Below, one piece after another: positions 34,822-42,705 of a stretch of 64,000 nt of DNA; within the stretch, counting starts at the first letter, position 1; each line of letters opens with the position of its first letter. The notes beneath the pieces are model-generated. The model was not told where the DNA came from. It saw only the letters and a program-made list of their open reading frames with translations, and made no database searches. The translations under genes were made by a program, and so were the position numbers. The stretch spans positions 1-64,000 of the forward strand of contig QKAN01000031.1 in the NCBI GenBank assembly GCA_003246365.1, in the 5' to 3' direction. The DNA comes from Clostridia bacterium (GTDB taxonomy: Bacteria > Bacillota > Clostridia > Christensenellales > CAG-138).

Positions 34822-34844
34822 CCGCCGATCACGGCGGTTTTTTT
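34822..34844 (+). terminator. Terminator of the TetR gene
   Basis: CCGCCG (34822-34827), loop ATCA, CGGCGG (34832-34837), then seven T residues. Confidence 0.9.
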
Positions 34845-34882
34845 GTTACGTAAAAATCCTGTTGGACATGCGAATACAACTA

Positions 34883-34912
34883 GAACCCCCTGCGGTATTC
34901 CGCAGGGGGTTC
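34883..34912 (-). terminator. Terminator of the Liv-type binding protein gene
   Basis: Perfect 13-bp arms GAACCCCCTGCGG and CCGCAGGGGGTTC around a 4-base loop, 26 bases beyond the stop of the converging minus-strand gene. It could also act on plus-strand transcripts. Confidence 0.8.
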
Positions 34913-34938
34913 TTTGATTTGAACTTGCTTTGGTTCGA

Positions 34939-36282
34939 TTAGTCTACTACGTACGGCCAGATCAGCGGGTTCGTCGCGCTGCCGATATCGCCAGCGAGGG
35001 TGAACGGATAAACCAGTTTGTACACGCCATCCTGGAGCTGACCAAACTGCAGTTGAGCATTCCAGTTCTGGTTGTAGATCGGGGTGCCGTCACGTTTTGC
35101 GCCATCTTCGAACTTGATCAGCGGATGACGGAAGAACAGGTTGGCCCAATGATCCGGACCCATTTCGAGCTGGTCGATCGTGGCTGCGAGGGTCTCGCTG
35201 TCAAGTGCCATGCCCGTATCCATGCAATCCAGTACGATGCCGAGAGCGAGCCAGCCATTGCAAGCACACTCGTTAGCAGGCATACCGGAAATCTCTTCCA
35301 TGCGGTTCGCCCAAACAGTTGCTTCTTCCGGGAGGAAGTTCAAGCTGTCCGGCAGCCACTGTGCGCTGGAGAGAACGCCATCGGCCGCATCGCCGACAGA
35401 GGGGATGAACGTTGCGTCGAGGTAACCGCCGCCCTTTGCGAAGACGGGAACGGAAACGCCGTATTCTTTGAGCTGTTTCTGGAACAGCAGCGCTTCGTTG
35501 ACCTGCAACGTTGCAACGACGAGATCGACATCTGCGGCTTTAATCTTCTGAACCGCACCGGACATGTCGGCTACGCCGGACTGCACCTGTTCGCTGACAA
35601 CCATTTCGGCGCCGATTTCGCTGGCAACCCAGGTGTACATTTCGAGGCAGCTATTGCCGTAGTCGTCGGCAGAACCGACAAACGCCATCTTCGTGATCGG
35701 GGAAACTGCGCTGAGCGCCTTCATCATTTCAAGATGCTGATACTGTTCTGCAGAGTCACCAAGGTGCGGTCTGAACACGTAGTTCGCATCCTGCGAAAGA
35801 ACGGTGTCCGCAACTGCGTTGATGGTTACGTAGGGAACGTGATACTTGTTAGCAAGTGTCGCGCAGGGGCTGGTGACGGAGCTCTGGTAGCTGCCGAGCA
35901 CTGCAATGACCTTATCGACGGTGACGAGCTTTTCAAACTCGGAAACGCCGACGTCAGGGGAGCTTTCGGAGTCTGCGAATACTACTTCAACCTCAACGTT
36001 TTCGAGGTTTTTGAATCCAACGTTCTCATTGAAGTATTCGAGAGCCGCTGTAACACCGGCCTTCATCTCCGCACCCTGTGAAGCAACTGAGCCAGAAAGC
36101 GGTGCAAGTACGCCGATTTTTACGATTGTCTTTTCAGCGGCGGGAGCCTCCGTTGCTGTCGCGGCAGCATCTGTTGTTGTCGTTTCTGTAGCGGTGGTTT
36201 CCTGCGTTGTGGCGGTTTGTGCACATCCAAATACCGACACGGCCAGGATCAGTGTCAAAATGATCGCCAAGAGCTTTTTCAT
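34939..36282 (-). CDS. Liv-type ABC transporter substrate-binding lipoprotein
   Basis: A 447-residue periplasmic-binding-protein fold lipoprotein (type 1, LivK/amide family). The signal peptide ends at the lipobox VFGC with C20, followed by a Thr/Ala/Glu-rich linker to about residue 50; the binding domain starts IVKIGVLAPLSGSVASQGAEM. It lacks its own permease here and most likely serves LivHMGF at 27633-30971. It has a strong promoter 250 bases upstream and its own terminator, fitting the high copy number needed by a binding protein. The ligand is unknown. Confidence 0.93.
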   Translation of the reverse strand: MKKLLAIILTLILAVSVFGCAQTATTQETTATETTTTDAAATATEAPAAEKTIVKIGVLAPLSGSVASQGAEMKAGVTAALEYFNENVGFKNLENVEVEVVFADSESSPDVGVSEFEKLVTVDKVIAVLGSYQSSVTSPCATLANKYHVPYVTINAVADTVLSQDANYVFRPHLGDSAEQYQHLEMMKALSAVSPITKMAFVGSADDYGNSCLEMYTWVASEIGAEMVVSEQVQSGVADMSGAVQKIKAADVDLVVATLQVNEALLFQKQLKEYGVSVPVFAKGGGYLDATFIPSVGDAADGVLSSAQWLPDSLNFLPEEATVWANRMEEISGMPANECACNGWLALGIVLDCMDTGMALDSETLAATIDQLEMGPDHWANLFFRHPLIKFEDGAKRDGTPIYNQNWNAQLQFGQLQDGVYKLVYPFTLAGDIGSATNPLIWPYVVD

Positions 36283-36698
36283 TCCTAATAATCTCTCCCT
36301 TCTTTAATTCCGGCGGCTGTTCCGCCAGTAAAATTTATAAACATTTATGTTTTATTATTTCGTTTGTCTAGCTGTTTTTTAAAGCATTTAAACTTGCGTG
36401 CGGAAATCGTATTTGTTTTAAAGCGAAAATTTGGGTAGTATTTACTAGATTTTTTAAGTTTTTGCAAAGAGTATTGCCAATTGAAGCGATTTATGAGATT
36501 CTATACATGCGTGTTTTTAAACATCAGTGTCACAATAACATATAACAAACACCTTGTCAACTGTATGTTTAACAAATTTCTGAAATCTCAATCGCTGCCT
36601 TCCATACTCGCCAAACCGAACGCACATTGGTCCATTTATTGTTCGTATCACAGCCAGAATTTCCACGCTGATGCGCATATAACAGGAGGAATCCGAAC
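36283..36698. other. Divergent spacer with long 5' leader of the binding protein gene
   Basis: AT-rich spacer between the binding protein and VOC genes, no gene seen. It contains the promoter at 36532-36560, flanked by an inverted pair TTAAACAT (36518-36525) and ATGTTTAA (36565-36572). The implied leader of about 240 bases for the binding protein message is long; I see no known riboswitch in it. Confidence 0.45.
36532..36560 (-). promoter_or_regulatory. Strong promoter of the Liv-type binding protein gene
   Basis: On the minus strand a consensus TTGACA (36560-36555) and TATTGT (36537-36532) are 17 bases apart, flanked on both sides by inverted TTAAACAT copies that could bind a regulator. Confidence 0.65.
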
Positions 36699-37616
36699 AT
36701 GAAACAAGATTTTTCTCACATCATTCAAATCGGCGTTGTTGTGCCGGACGTTGACGCAGCGGCGGAACAGTTAAACCGTCTTCTTGGTTGGGTCCCTGCG
36801 CAAGAATTGGAAACAATGCACATACCGGGACGATTCTATCGCGGCAAACCGGAAGATTTCGCATGCCGCATGTTGTTTTATCGTTTCTCAAACATCGAGC
36901 TGGAAATGATCCAGCCTTTGCAGGGTAACTCCTGTTGGAGTGATTTTTTAACCAGCGCCGGTCGCGGCATTCACCATCTGCTCTTCGACCTCGTCTCCTC
37001 CGACGAATCGATTGCCGAACTCTCGCAACGCGGAATCGAGATTGAGCAGCGGGGCCGCGCGCTTCCATATGGAGAAAATGTTTTCTGGGCATATGTGTGC
37101 TCCGCAGACCCGCTTGGCTTCACAATGGAGCTAACCAATCGCCGGGAATATCCGAAAGATCAACCGTCGCAATCCACAATTTACGGCCCATTTGCGCGGT
37201 TATCCGGCGTAGAAGTCATTACAAAAAATCTGGAACGTACAATTCAAGTGTGGAAAAAGGTGCTTGACTGGTCGCCGGATAACGCGCCCTATCGGATCTT
37301 TGGAGACATCTATCAGGGAAACGAGTCCGGCTCGCTGAGCGGTGCTGTCACCTATCGCCTGCCTAATCTAGAAATAGAGCTCGTTCGCCCCGTGTTCGGC
37401 GCATCCTGCGCGCAAAAGCAATTGTCATCTTTCGACGGTGGTATCTGTTGCATGAACATCGAAATCGAAAGCATCGACCTTTTACAGCAGTTAACGCTTC
37501 AAGGCGTATCCATTCTGGAACGCGGTCATACACTGCAAGATAAGCGGTTGACGCGTTGGGTCATTCTGGATTCCCTGGCCCTCTTCGGTTTCTATTTGAA
37601 ATTGATCTTTCATTAA
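36699..37616 (+). CDS. Two-domain VOC (glyoxalase-like) protein
   Basis: A 305-residue protein built of two vicinal-oxygen-chelate domains (about 1-140 and 160-300). The first begins with the methylmalonyl-CoA-epimerase-like IIQIGVVVPDVDAAAEQLNRLLGW and has GRGIHHLLFDL and ELEMIQPLQG metal-site segments; the second repeats the plan (VEVITKNLERTIQVWKKVLDW, ELVRPVFG) but its metal histidine is not evident. VOC enzymes include epimerases, dioxygenases and lyases; no reaction can be assigned. AGGAGG precedes ATG 36699. It converges with the sugar isomerase gene. Confidence 0.85.
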   Translation: MKQDFSHIIQIGVVVPDVDAAAEQLNRLLGWVPAQELETMHIPGRFYRGKPEDFACRMLFYRFSNIELEMIQPLQGNSCWSDFLTSAGRGIHHLLFDLVSSDESIAELSQRGIEIEQRGRALPYGENVFWAYVCSADPLGFTMELTNRREYPKDQPSQSTIYGPFARLSGVEVITKNLERTIQVWKKVLDWSPDNAPYRIFGDIYQGNESGSLSGAVTYRLPNLEIELVRPVFGASCAQKQLSSFDGGICCMNIEIESIDLLQQLTLQGVSILERGHTLQDKRLTRWVILDSLALFGFYLKLIFH

Positions 37617-37668
37617 TAGGTATAGCTTGCCGGTGTTTTGCAGATATTCGCGTTGTCTTTCGCTGTTT

Positions 37669-38562
37669 TTATTTCAAGAAAGACCGAACGAACTGTGCGC
37701 CGTTTCGCGCGTCCTCAACCATTTTGTCCAAGTCGGCGCCGCAGCTCAGATCGCGCCATACGCAAACATTCATCGCGGTACGGCACCCCATCAGCACAAA
37801 GGACTCCATTGTAATATATTCCTGGTAATCCACTTCTTTGAGTGTTTGAAACACTTCCGCCCACGGCATATGACCAATCCCGTTGCCCGGAATCCGCCTG
37901 TTCGATTCGCCAACATGAAAGTGTCCGAGTCTACCGCTCTTTGCGGTCAACCGTATCGCGTCAAAAATGCTGTCTTCTTCAATGTTCATATGATACACAT
38001 CGATGAGCAGTTTTGCGTTCGGGCTGTCGACTGCCTCGCAGAACGCTATGCCTTCCGCAGCCGTATTGAAAAGGAACTGTTCATAACGATTGACCACCTC
38101 GAAGCAATAAGTAACGCCGAGGTTTTCCGCAACCGGCATAATCTGTTTTAGCGATCCGACGCTTAAATCACGCACACGCATTTTTTCCGCAGTATCACAA
38201 AGATTCGGCGGGCGTTTCAGCCATGCTGAAAAGTTCACGCCAGACCAACGGTCGGATCCCGCCTCCGCGGCGGCTTCCAGCACGCGTTTGCTATGCTCTA
38301 CGCCAATCTCGCGGATGGCGGGATCGTCCGATGAGATGTCGTTCGTTTCGTTCAGCCCGCCGTTGATGCTGAGCGCCATGCCATAATCGGCGATCGTATC
38401 CTTTAATCTGAGTCGGTCTTCTTTGGAAAGATTCAGCACAAGACCGGGCAAAACCTCAAACACATCAACTCCGGCTTTATGCGTATGCTCCAGCATGCTG
38501 AAGATATCCGTATCTCCACCGGAACCCATCCAATATCCGACATGCAAACCAATTTGATTCAT
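37669..38562 (-). CDS. Sugar phosphate isomerase/epimerase family TIM-barrel protein
   Basis: A 297-residue xylose isomerase-like TIM barrel (AP endonuclease family 2), related to tagatose 3-epimerase and hydroxypyruvate isomerase-type enzymes. Metal-site segments include CFEVVNRYEQ (Glu), LLIDVYHMNIEEDS (Asp, His) and a late EYITMESFV (Glu). It would shift a keto or hydroxyl group in a sugar. AAAGGAGAG precedes ATG 38562. It is divergent from the split transketolase genes, with which it may share a sugar pathway. Confidence 0.9.
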   Translation of the reverse strand: MNQIGLHVGYWMGSGGDTDIFSMLEHTHKAGVDVFEVLPGLVLNLSKEDRLRLKDTIADYGMALSINGGLNETNDISSDDPAIREIGVEHSKRVLEAAAEAGSDRWSGVNFSAWLKRPPNLCDTAEKMRVRDLSVGSLKQIMPVAENLGVTYCFEVVNRYEQFLFNTAAEGIAFCEAVDSPNAKLLIDVYHMNIEEDSIFDAIRLTAKSGRLGHFHVGESNRRIPGNGIGHMPWAEVFQTLKEVDYQEYITMESFVLMGCRTAMNVCVWRDLSCGADLDKMVEDARNGAQFVRSFLK

Positions 38563-38928
38563 GTAAGCTCTCTCCTTTTGTCTTTTGAAGCGTTGTCAAC
38601 ACCGCATCAATGAACTGTAATCAGTAAGATTTCTCGATTTATCATTGAATGTTTAACAGTTTTATAAACACATTCGTTTATTTTATTTTACTACTGTCTG
38701 TCTGATTTCTTATAGTTGAATTTACTATTTAATGTTGATGTTTTTTCGCCCGATAAATTATTTGCGAAGTTTCTTTTGAAATAAATGAATTTGATACTGA
38801 AAGTTTGCCATACATATGTGTTTTTGTCAACTGTTGAAATAATTCCGAATTTTCCGCTTAATTTCGGCATATTTTTGTGAGTTAACCGTTTAATTTCCTA
38901 GTTAACCGCCAAATTTTGTGTTTTTTAT

Positions 38929-38942
38929 AGACACATGTGTCT
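38929..38942. promoter_or_regulatory. Palindrome AGACACATGTGTCT (candidate operator)
   Basis: Perfect 14-base palindrome in the transketolase/isomerase spacer, resembling the ACAT-RTGT core of the palindromes near 32370. Confidence 0.45.
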
Positions 38943-39079
38943 GGTTTTGTTCGCAAAAAGTAAAGACCGCAATTTTTTCAAATAATTTTTTCCGGCCGGC
39001 GTTTCCCGAAGAATTCCCAACATACGCGGAATATGAAAAAGAACTTTCAGGAAAATTGAGCGTTTTTTATTGTACATCC

Positions 39080-39108
39080 TTGTTTTACAAAAAACGCCAT
39101 GCTATACT
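39080..39108 (+). promoter_or_regulatory. Promoter of the transketolase operon
   Basis: TTGTTT (39080-39085) and TATACT (39103-39108) are 17 bases apart, with TGC just before the -10. A TGTACA hexamer abuts the -35. It places transcription just upstream of GGAGG (39119-39123) and supports the GTG start at 39134. Confidence 0.65.
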
Positions 39109-39133
39109 GTGCGTAATCGGAGGTGAGTGTTGC

Positions 39134-39979
39134 GTGCAACCTGAATTAAAAAAATCACTCAAGGATCTTGCGTTGCAGATCCGTATTGGAATCGTAACCC
39201 AGATTGGTGCTCTTGGTGTCGGCCATCTTGGCGGCTCGCTGAGCGTTGCGGACCTTCTTGCCGTACTCTACGGTGAAGTGATGCGCATTGACCCGAAAAA
39301 CCCCAGCTGGCCGGAACGCGACAAGCTTGTCTGCTCCAAGGGTCATGCTGGACCGGCAGTTTATGCCGCACTCGCAGTCAAGGGATATTTCCCTTATGAA
39401 CTGCTCAACACGCTGAACCAACCCCATACGACGTTACCCAGCCACTGCGACAGGCTGAAAACCCCCGGCGTTGACATGACCACGGGTTCTCTCGGTCAAG
39501 GCACGTCTCAGGCTGTAGGCCTCGCGATCGGCGACCAGCTAAAAGGACGCGGCAACCGCGTTTTCCTCATCACCGGAGACGGAGAGATGAACGAAGGTCA
39601 GGTTTGGGAAGCCGCTATGCTCGCGGCGGGTCGCGGTGTTGACAACCTTTTCTGGTTTGTGGACAACAACAAAAAGCAGCTTGACGGAACCATAGACGCA
39701 ATTTTGCCGCAAGGCGATTTCCTCGCTAAAGCACTTGCGTTCGGATTTGACGCACACCGTGTTAACGGCAATTGCGTTGTCGAAATATCCGACGCGATTC
39801 ACCGCGCGGAAGCCGTGCCCGGCAAGGCGCATATGATCATTCTGGACAGCGTTAAGGGCGCAGGCATAGCGGAAGTCGAGCAGACTGTGTTCAACCACAG
39901 CATGCAGGTTTCCCGCGAGCAAGCGGACCGCTGGATTGCCCAGCTGCAGAGCGAGCGCGACGCGCTTGCCGCGCAATGA
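39134..39979 (+). CDS. Transketolase N-terminal (TPP-binding) subunit
   Basis: A 281-residue N-terminal half of a split transketolase. It carries the thiamin diphosphate motif GDGEMNEGQVWEAAM ending in VDNNKKQLDG, plus SKGHAGPAVYAAL and DMTTGSLGQG. With the next gene it transfers a two-carbon ketol unit between sugars. GTG 39134 is taken as the start (GGAGG 10 bases upstream, promoter just before). Only 13 bases separate it from the C-terminal subunit gene. Split transketolases often belong to specialised pathways; the sugar here is unknown. Confidence 0.92.
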   Translation: MQPELKKSLKDLALQIRIGIVTQIGALGVGHLGGSLSVADLLAVLYGEVMRIDPKNPSWPERDKLVCSKGHAGPAVYAALAVKGYFPYELLNTLNQPHTTLPSHCDRLKTPGVDMTTGSLGQGTSQAVGLAIGDQLKGRGNRVFLITGDGEMNEGQVWEAAMLAAGRGVDNLFWFVDNNKKQLDGTIDAILPQGDFLAKALAFGFDAHRVNGNCVVEISDAIHRAEAVPGKAHMIILDSVKGAGIAEVEQTVFNHSMQVSREQADRWIAQLQSERDALAAQ

Positions 39980-39992
39980 GGAGGGAACCGAC

Positions 39993-40952
39993 ATGAAAAT
40001 TGTGTATAACGGAAGCATGAACCCCGTCACCTATAAGGATGCGTTCAGCATGCTTGTGCCCGCCATGATCAAGGATGATCCGGATGTGTATTATCTGGAT
40101 GCAGATTTGATGAGCTGCATGGGTACGACAAAATGGTCCGCGGAAAACCCGGTTCATTCAATGAACTGCGGTATCGCCGAATCCAACATGGTCGGCGTCG
40201 CCTGCGGCCTTGCAGCCGCCGGATTCAAGCCGATTCTGCATACCTTTGGTCCCTTTGCCTCGCGCCGCGTCTATGACCAGGCGTTCCTTTCCGGTGGTTA
40301 TGCGCACAACGACATCACCATCGTCGGCAGCGACCCGGGTGTTACCGCCGCGCTCAACGGCGGTACGCATATGCCGTTTGAAGATATGGCGCTCTATCGC
40401 GCGCTTCCCGGCAGTACCGTCATCGATATTTCCGACGTGGAGCAGTTTAAGAGCGTACTGATGCAGGCAAAAGACCGTCCGGGCGTAAAATACATTCGCA
40501 CAACGCGCAAATCCACCGCCAAGCTCTACGAAGAAGGCACCCAGACGCCCATCGGCAAGGGTATCGTTCTGCGCGACGGTACGGACGCGGTCATCGTCTC
40601 CAGCGGAATCATGGTACACGAAGCGCTGCAGGCCGCCGAAACCCTCGCGGGCGAAGGAATCCAGGCTGCGGTCATCGATATGTTCACCGTGAAACCGCTT
40701 GACGAGGAACTGCTGCTTTCCTATGCAAAGAAAACTGGCGCCGTCGTCACCGCAGAAAACCACAACCGCATCGGCGGACTGCGCAGCGCCGTCGCGGAAG
40801 CGCTCGTCGCTTCCTGCCTCGTACCGCTCGAATATGTTGCCGTTGAGGACGAGTTCGGCGAAGTCGGCCCGCAGAGCTATCTGCAGCAGCGCTTCGGCCT
40901 TACGGCGGAGCACGTTGCGCAGAAGGTGCGCGCGGCAATCGCCCGCAAATAA
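39993..40952 (+). CDS. Transketolase C-terminal (pyrimidine-binding) subunit
   Basis: A 319-residue partner of the preceding subunit, with the pyrimidine-binding domain (NCGIAESNMVGVACGLAAAG, where the Glu activates the cofactor) and the C-terminal transketolase domain (VIDMFTVKPLDEELL, ENHNRIGGLRSAVAEAL). GAGGAGGG lies 6 bases before ATG 39993. A hairpin terminator follows. Both subunits are full length, so the split is natural and not a frameshift. Confidence 0.93.
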   Translation: MKIVYNGSMNPVTYKDAFSMLVPAMIKDDPDVYYLDADLMSCMGTTKWSAENPVHSMNCGIAESNMVGVACGLAAAGFKPILHTFGPFASRRVYDQAFLSGGYAHNDITIVGSDPGVTAALNGGTHMPFEDMALYRALPGSTVIDISDVEQFKSVLMQAKDRPGVKYIRTTRKSTAKLYEEGTQTPIGKGIVLRDGTDAVIVSSGIMVHEALQAAETLAGEGIQAAVIDMFTVKPLDEELLLSYAKKTGAVVTAENHNRIGGLRSAVAEALVASCLVPLEYVAVEDEFGEVGPQSYLQQRFGLTAEHVAQKVRAAIARK

Positions 40953-41055
40953 AGAAACGCTTTATCGGCGTTCTGCGCCGGTAACCCTTTGATTCGAATT
41001 ACCCAAAGTAAGCTACCAGGTCATTGAAATACCTCCTTTTTTCTAACGCAGGCAG

Positions 41056-41090
41056 AAGGTTTCCCTTTTCGGTGGGGAAACCTTTTGTCT
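41056..41090 (+). terminator. Terminator of the transketolase operon
   Basis: AAGGTTTCCC (41056-41065) pairs with GGGAAACCTT (41075-41084), followed by a T-rich tract. Confidence 0.85.
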
Positions 41091-41120
41091 TTCTTACGTG
41101 CGTTTTATCGTTTGTACAGC

Positions 41121-41148
41121 AAAAGACTCCCCGTCAGGGGAGTCTTTT
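41121..41148 (-). terminator. Terminator of the UxaA-type operon
   Basis: AAAAGACTCCCC, loop of four, GGGGAGTCTTTT: a perfect 12-bp stem located 38 bases beyond the converging dehydratase gene; its ends supply A and T runs for either direction. Confidence 0.8.
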
Positions 41149-41185
41149 GCCTCTCTCGCGATATCAGGAAGCGTTATGCCGTCAA

Positions 41186-42349
41186 TTAAATGACCGGGCC
41201 TAACGTGTGAATGTCGATGCTGTTAAAGTACCCTATGGTTTCGTTCTTTGTGTAGGCGCCGTTTAGAACGTTGAGCAGTAAATCGAACGCCTCGTCCGCA
41301 ACCTGCTCAATGCTCCGCTCGCCGGTGATGATGCGACCCGCGTTGAGGTCCATGTCGTGTTCCATGTTTTTGTATGTGTTGACATTGCCGCAAATTTTGA
41401 TGACGGGCATGCTGGGAAATCCCTGCGGTGCGCCGCGTCCGGTAGAAAACATCATCGCCTGCGCCCCTGTCGCCGCCATGCCGGTTAAAATCTCCGGTTC
41501 GCGGCCCGGTGTGTCTTTAATCCAGAGCCCTTTCTGGTCGATAATCCGCTCTGGATATTCCAGAACGCCCTGAATCGGGCGCGTACCGCTCTTTACGATT
41601 GCGCCAAGAGACTTTTCTTCAATCGTGGTCAACCCGCCCAGAATGTTGCCAGGCGTTGGCTGCCCTTTGCGCATATCGCAGCCGAGGGACATGGCGCGTT
41701 TCTCCATTGCCGCAACAATGCCGTAGATGCGCTCCGCCACTTCCGGCGTTGCAGCGCGCCGCGCAAGAATGTGTTCCGCGCCCAAAAATTCCGTTGTTTC
41801 GCCGAAGATAACCGTTGCACCGAGATCCACCAGACGATCCGCAACCTGCCCGATAACGCAGTTGGACGCCATGCCGCTGGTCGCGTCCGATCCGCCGCAC
41901 TTAATCGCCATCACCACTTCTGAAATATCCGCCGGTGTGCGCTGTTGAGACGACGTTTGAATAACGAGCTTCTGCGCCAAATCGGTGCCCGCCTGAATGG
42001 CGCGTGAAGCACCGCCCAGCGCCTGAATACCGATCATTTCAACCGGCTTTCCGGTCTTGGCGATCGTGTCGTAAACACGCTGAAAATCTGTGCCTTCGCA
42101 GCCGAGGCTCACGATGAGTACCGCGGCGACATTCGGGCTGGTTCCGAGGCTGATGAGCGTTTCCGTCACGCGGTCGAGGTCCGGCGGCAGCTGGCAGCAG
42201 CCTTGATGATGGAAAAAACCGACTGTACCGCGCACTTGGTGGACAATCGCCTGCGCAACGTCGTTGGAGCAAATGACGCTCGGAATAACTGCAACATGAT
42301 TGCGCGCGCCGATCTTTCCGTCCGGTCTTCTATATCCGTAAAATTCCAT
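41186..42349 (-). CDS. UxaA-family dehydratase, large subunit
   Basis: A 387-residue protein matching the C-terminal catalytic domain of altronate/galactarate dehydratases and sulfolactate sulfo-lyase beta subunits (opening YGYRRPDGKIGARNHVAVIP; cysteines in HHQGCCQLP, SLGCEGT and IKCGGSDATSG are likely iron-sulfur ligands). It works with the SAF-domain small subunit encoded 15 bases upstream. Two separate genes resemble both the split UxaA and the SuyAB arrangement. Its operon neighbour, a LarA homologue, favours a 2-hydroxy acid or sugar acid substrate. Confidence 0.9.
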   Translation of the reverse strand: MEFYGYRRPDGKIGARNHVAVIPSVICSNDVAQAIVHQVRGTVGFFHHQGCCQLPPDLDRVTETLISLGTSPNVAAVLIVSLGCEGTDFQRVYDTIAKTGKPVEMIGIQALGGASRAIQAGTDLAQKLVIQTSSQQRTPADISEVVMAIKCGGSDATSGMASNCVIGQVADRLVDLGATVIFGETTEFLGAEHILARRAATPEVAERIYGIVAAMEKRAMSLGCDMRKGQPTPGNILGGLTTIEEKSLGAIVKSGTRPIQGVLEYPERIIDQKGLWIKDTPGREPEILTGMAATGAQAMMFSTGRGAPQGFPSMPVIKICGNVNTYKNMEHDMDLNAGRIITGERSIEQVADEAFDLLLNVLNGAYTKNETIGYFNSIDIHTLGPVI

Positions 42350-42364
42350 GATTTTTACTCTCCT

Positions 42365-42661
42365 TTATAAGTCCCCGCGGCCGCGCGCGCTGTCAAGATT
42401 CTGCACATGCACATGCTCACCGCGCGTAATATCCACGCTCGCAATACCGAGCTTTTCGCCGTACTTCATAATCGGCTCGCCTTTTTTGATGTCCCGCAGC
42501 GCAATTTTATGTCCATACGGAATTGCGTTAAGCGCTACGAAGCTTTCTTCAACCCCTTTTTTATCGCGAACAACAACCGTGTCCCCCGCTTCCGTTCCAT
42601 TCGCGAACACCGTCGCGACGTTATCGTCAGCGTTTACCTTTAACCCATAACCTGGCTCCAT
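42365..42661 (-). CDS. UxaA-family dehydratase, small SAF-domain subunit
   Basis: A 98-residue SAF-domain protein equal to the N-terminal domain of altronate dehydratase or the sulfolactate lyase alpha subunit (NAIPYGHKIALRDIKKGEPIMKYGE). ATG 42661 is preferred because GGAAG lies 6 bases upstream; an ATG six codons earlier and a longer frame overlapping larA are alternatives. It sits between larA and the large subunit gene, so the two subunits are made together. Confidence 0.87.
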   Translation of the reverse strand: MEPGYGLKVNADDNVATVFANGTEAGDTVVVRDKKGVEESFVALNAIPYGHKIALRDIKKGEPIMKYGEKLGIASVDITRGEHVHVQNLDSARGRGDL

Positions 42662-42705
42662 GTGTCTCTTCCTTTCCATATCGTCCGCCTGATCGCGGGG
42701 CTTGT

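Larger units (their letters stand above)
38563..39133. other. AT-rich divergent spacer upstream of the transketolase genes
   Basis: No gene is supported; a frame extending upstream from the transketolase gene is chance. The spacer contains ATGTTTAACA (38650-38659), repeated GTTAACCG (38881-38888 and 38901-38908, 20 bases apart), a perfect 14-base palindrome AGACACATGTGTCT (38929-38942), a TGTACA (39071-39076) and the promoter at 39080-39108. Confidence 0.5.
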
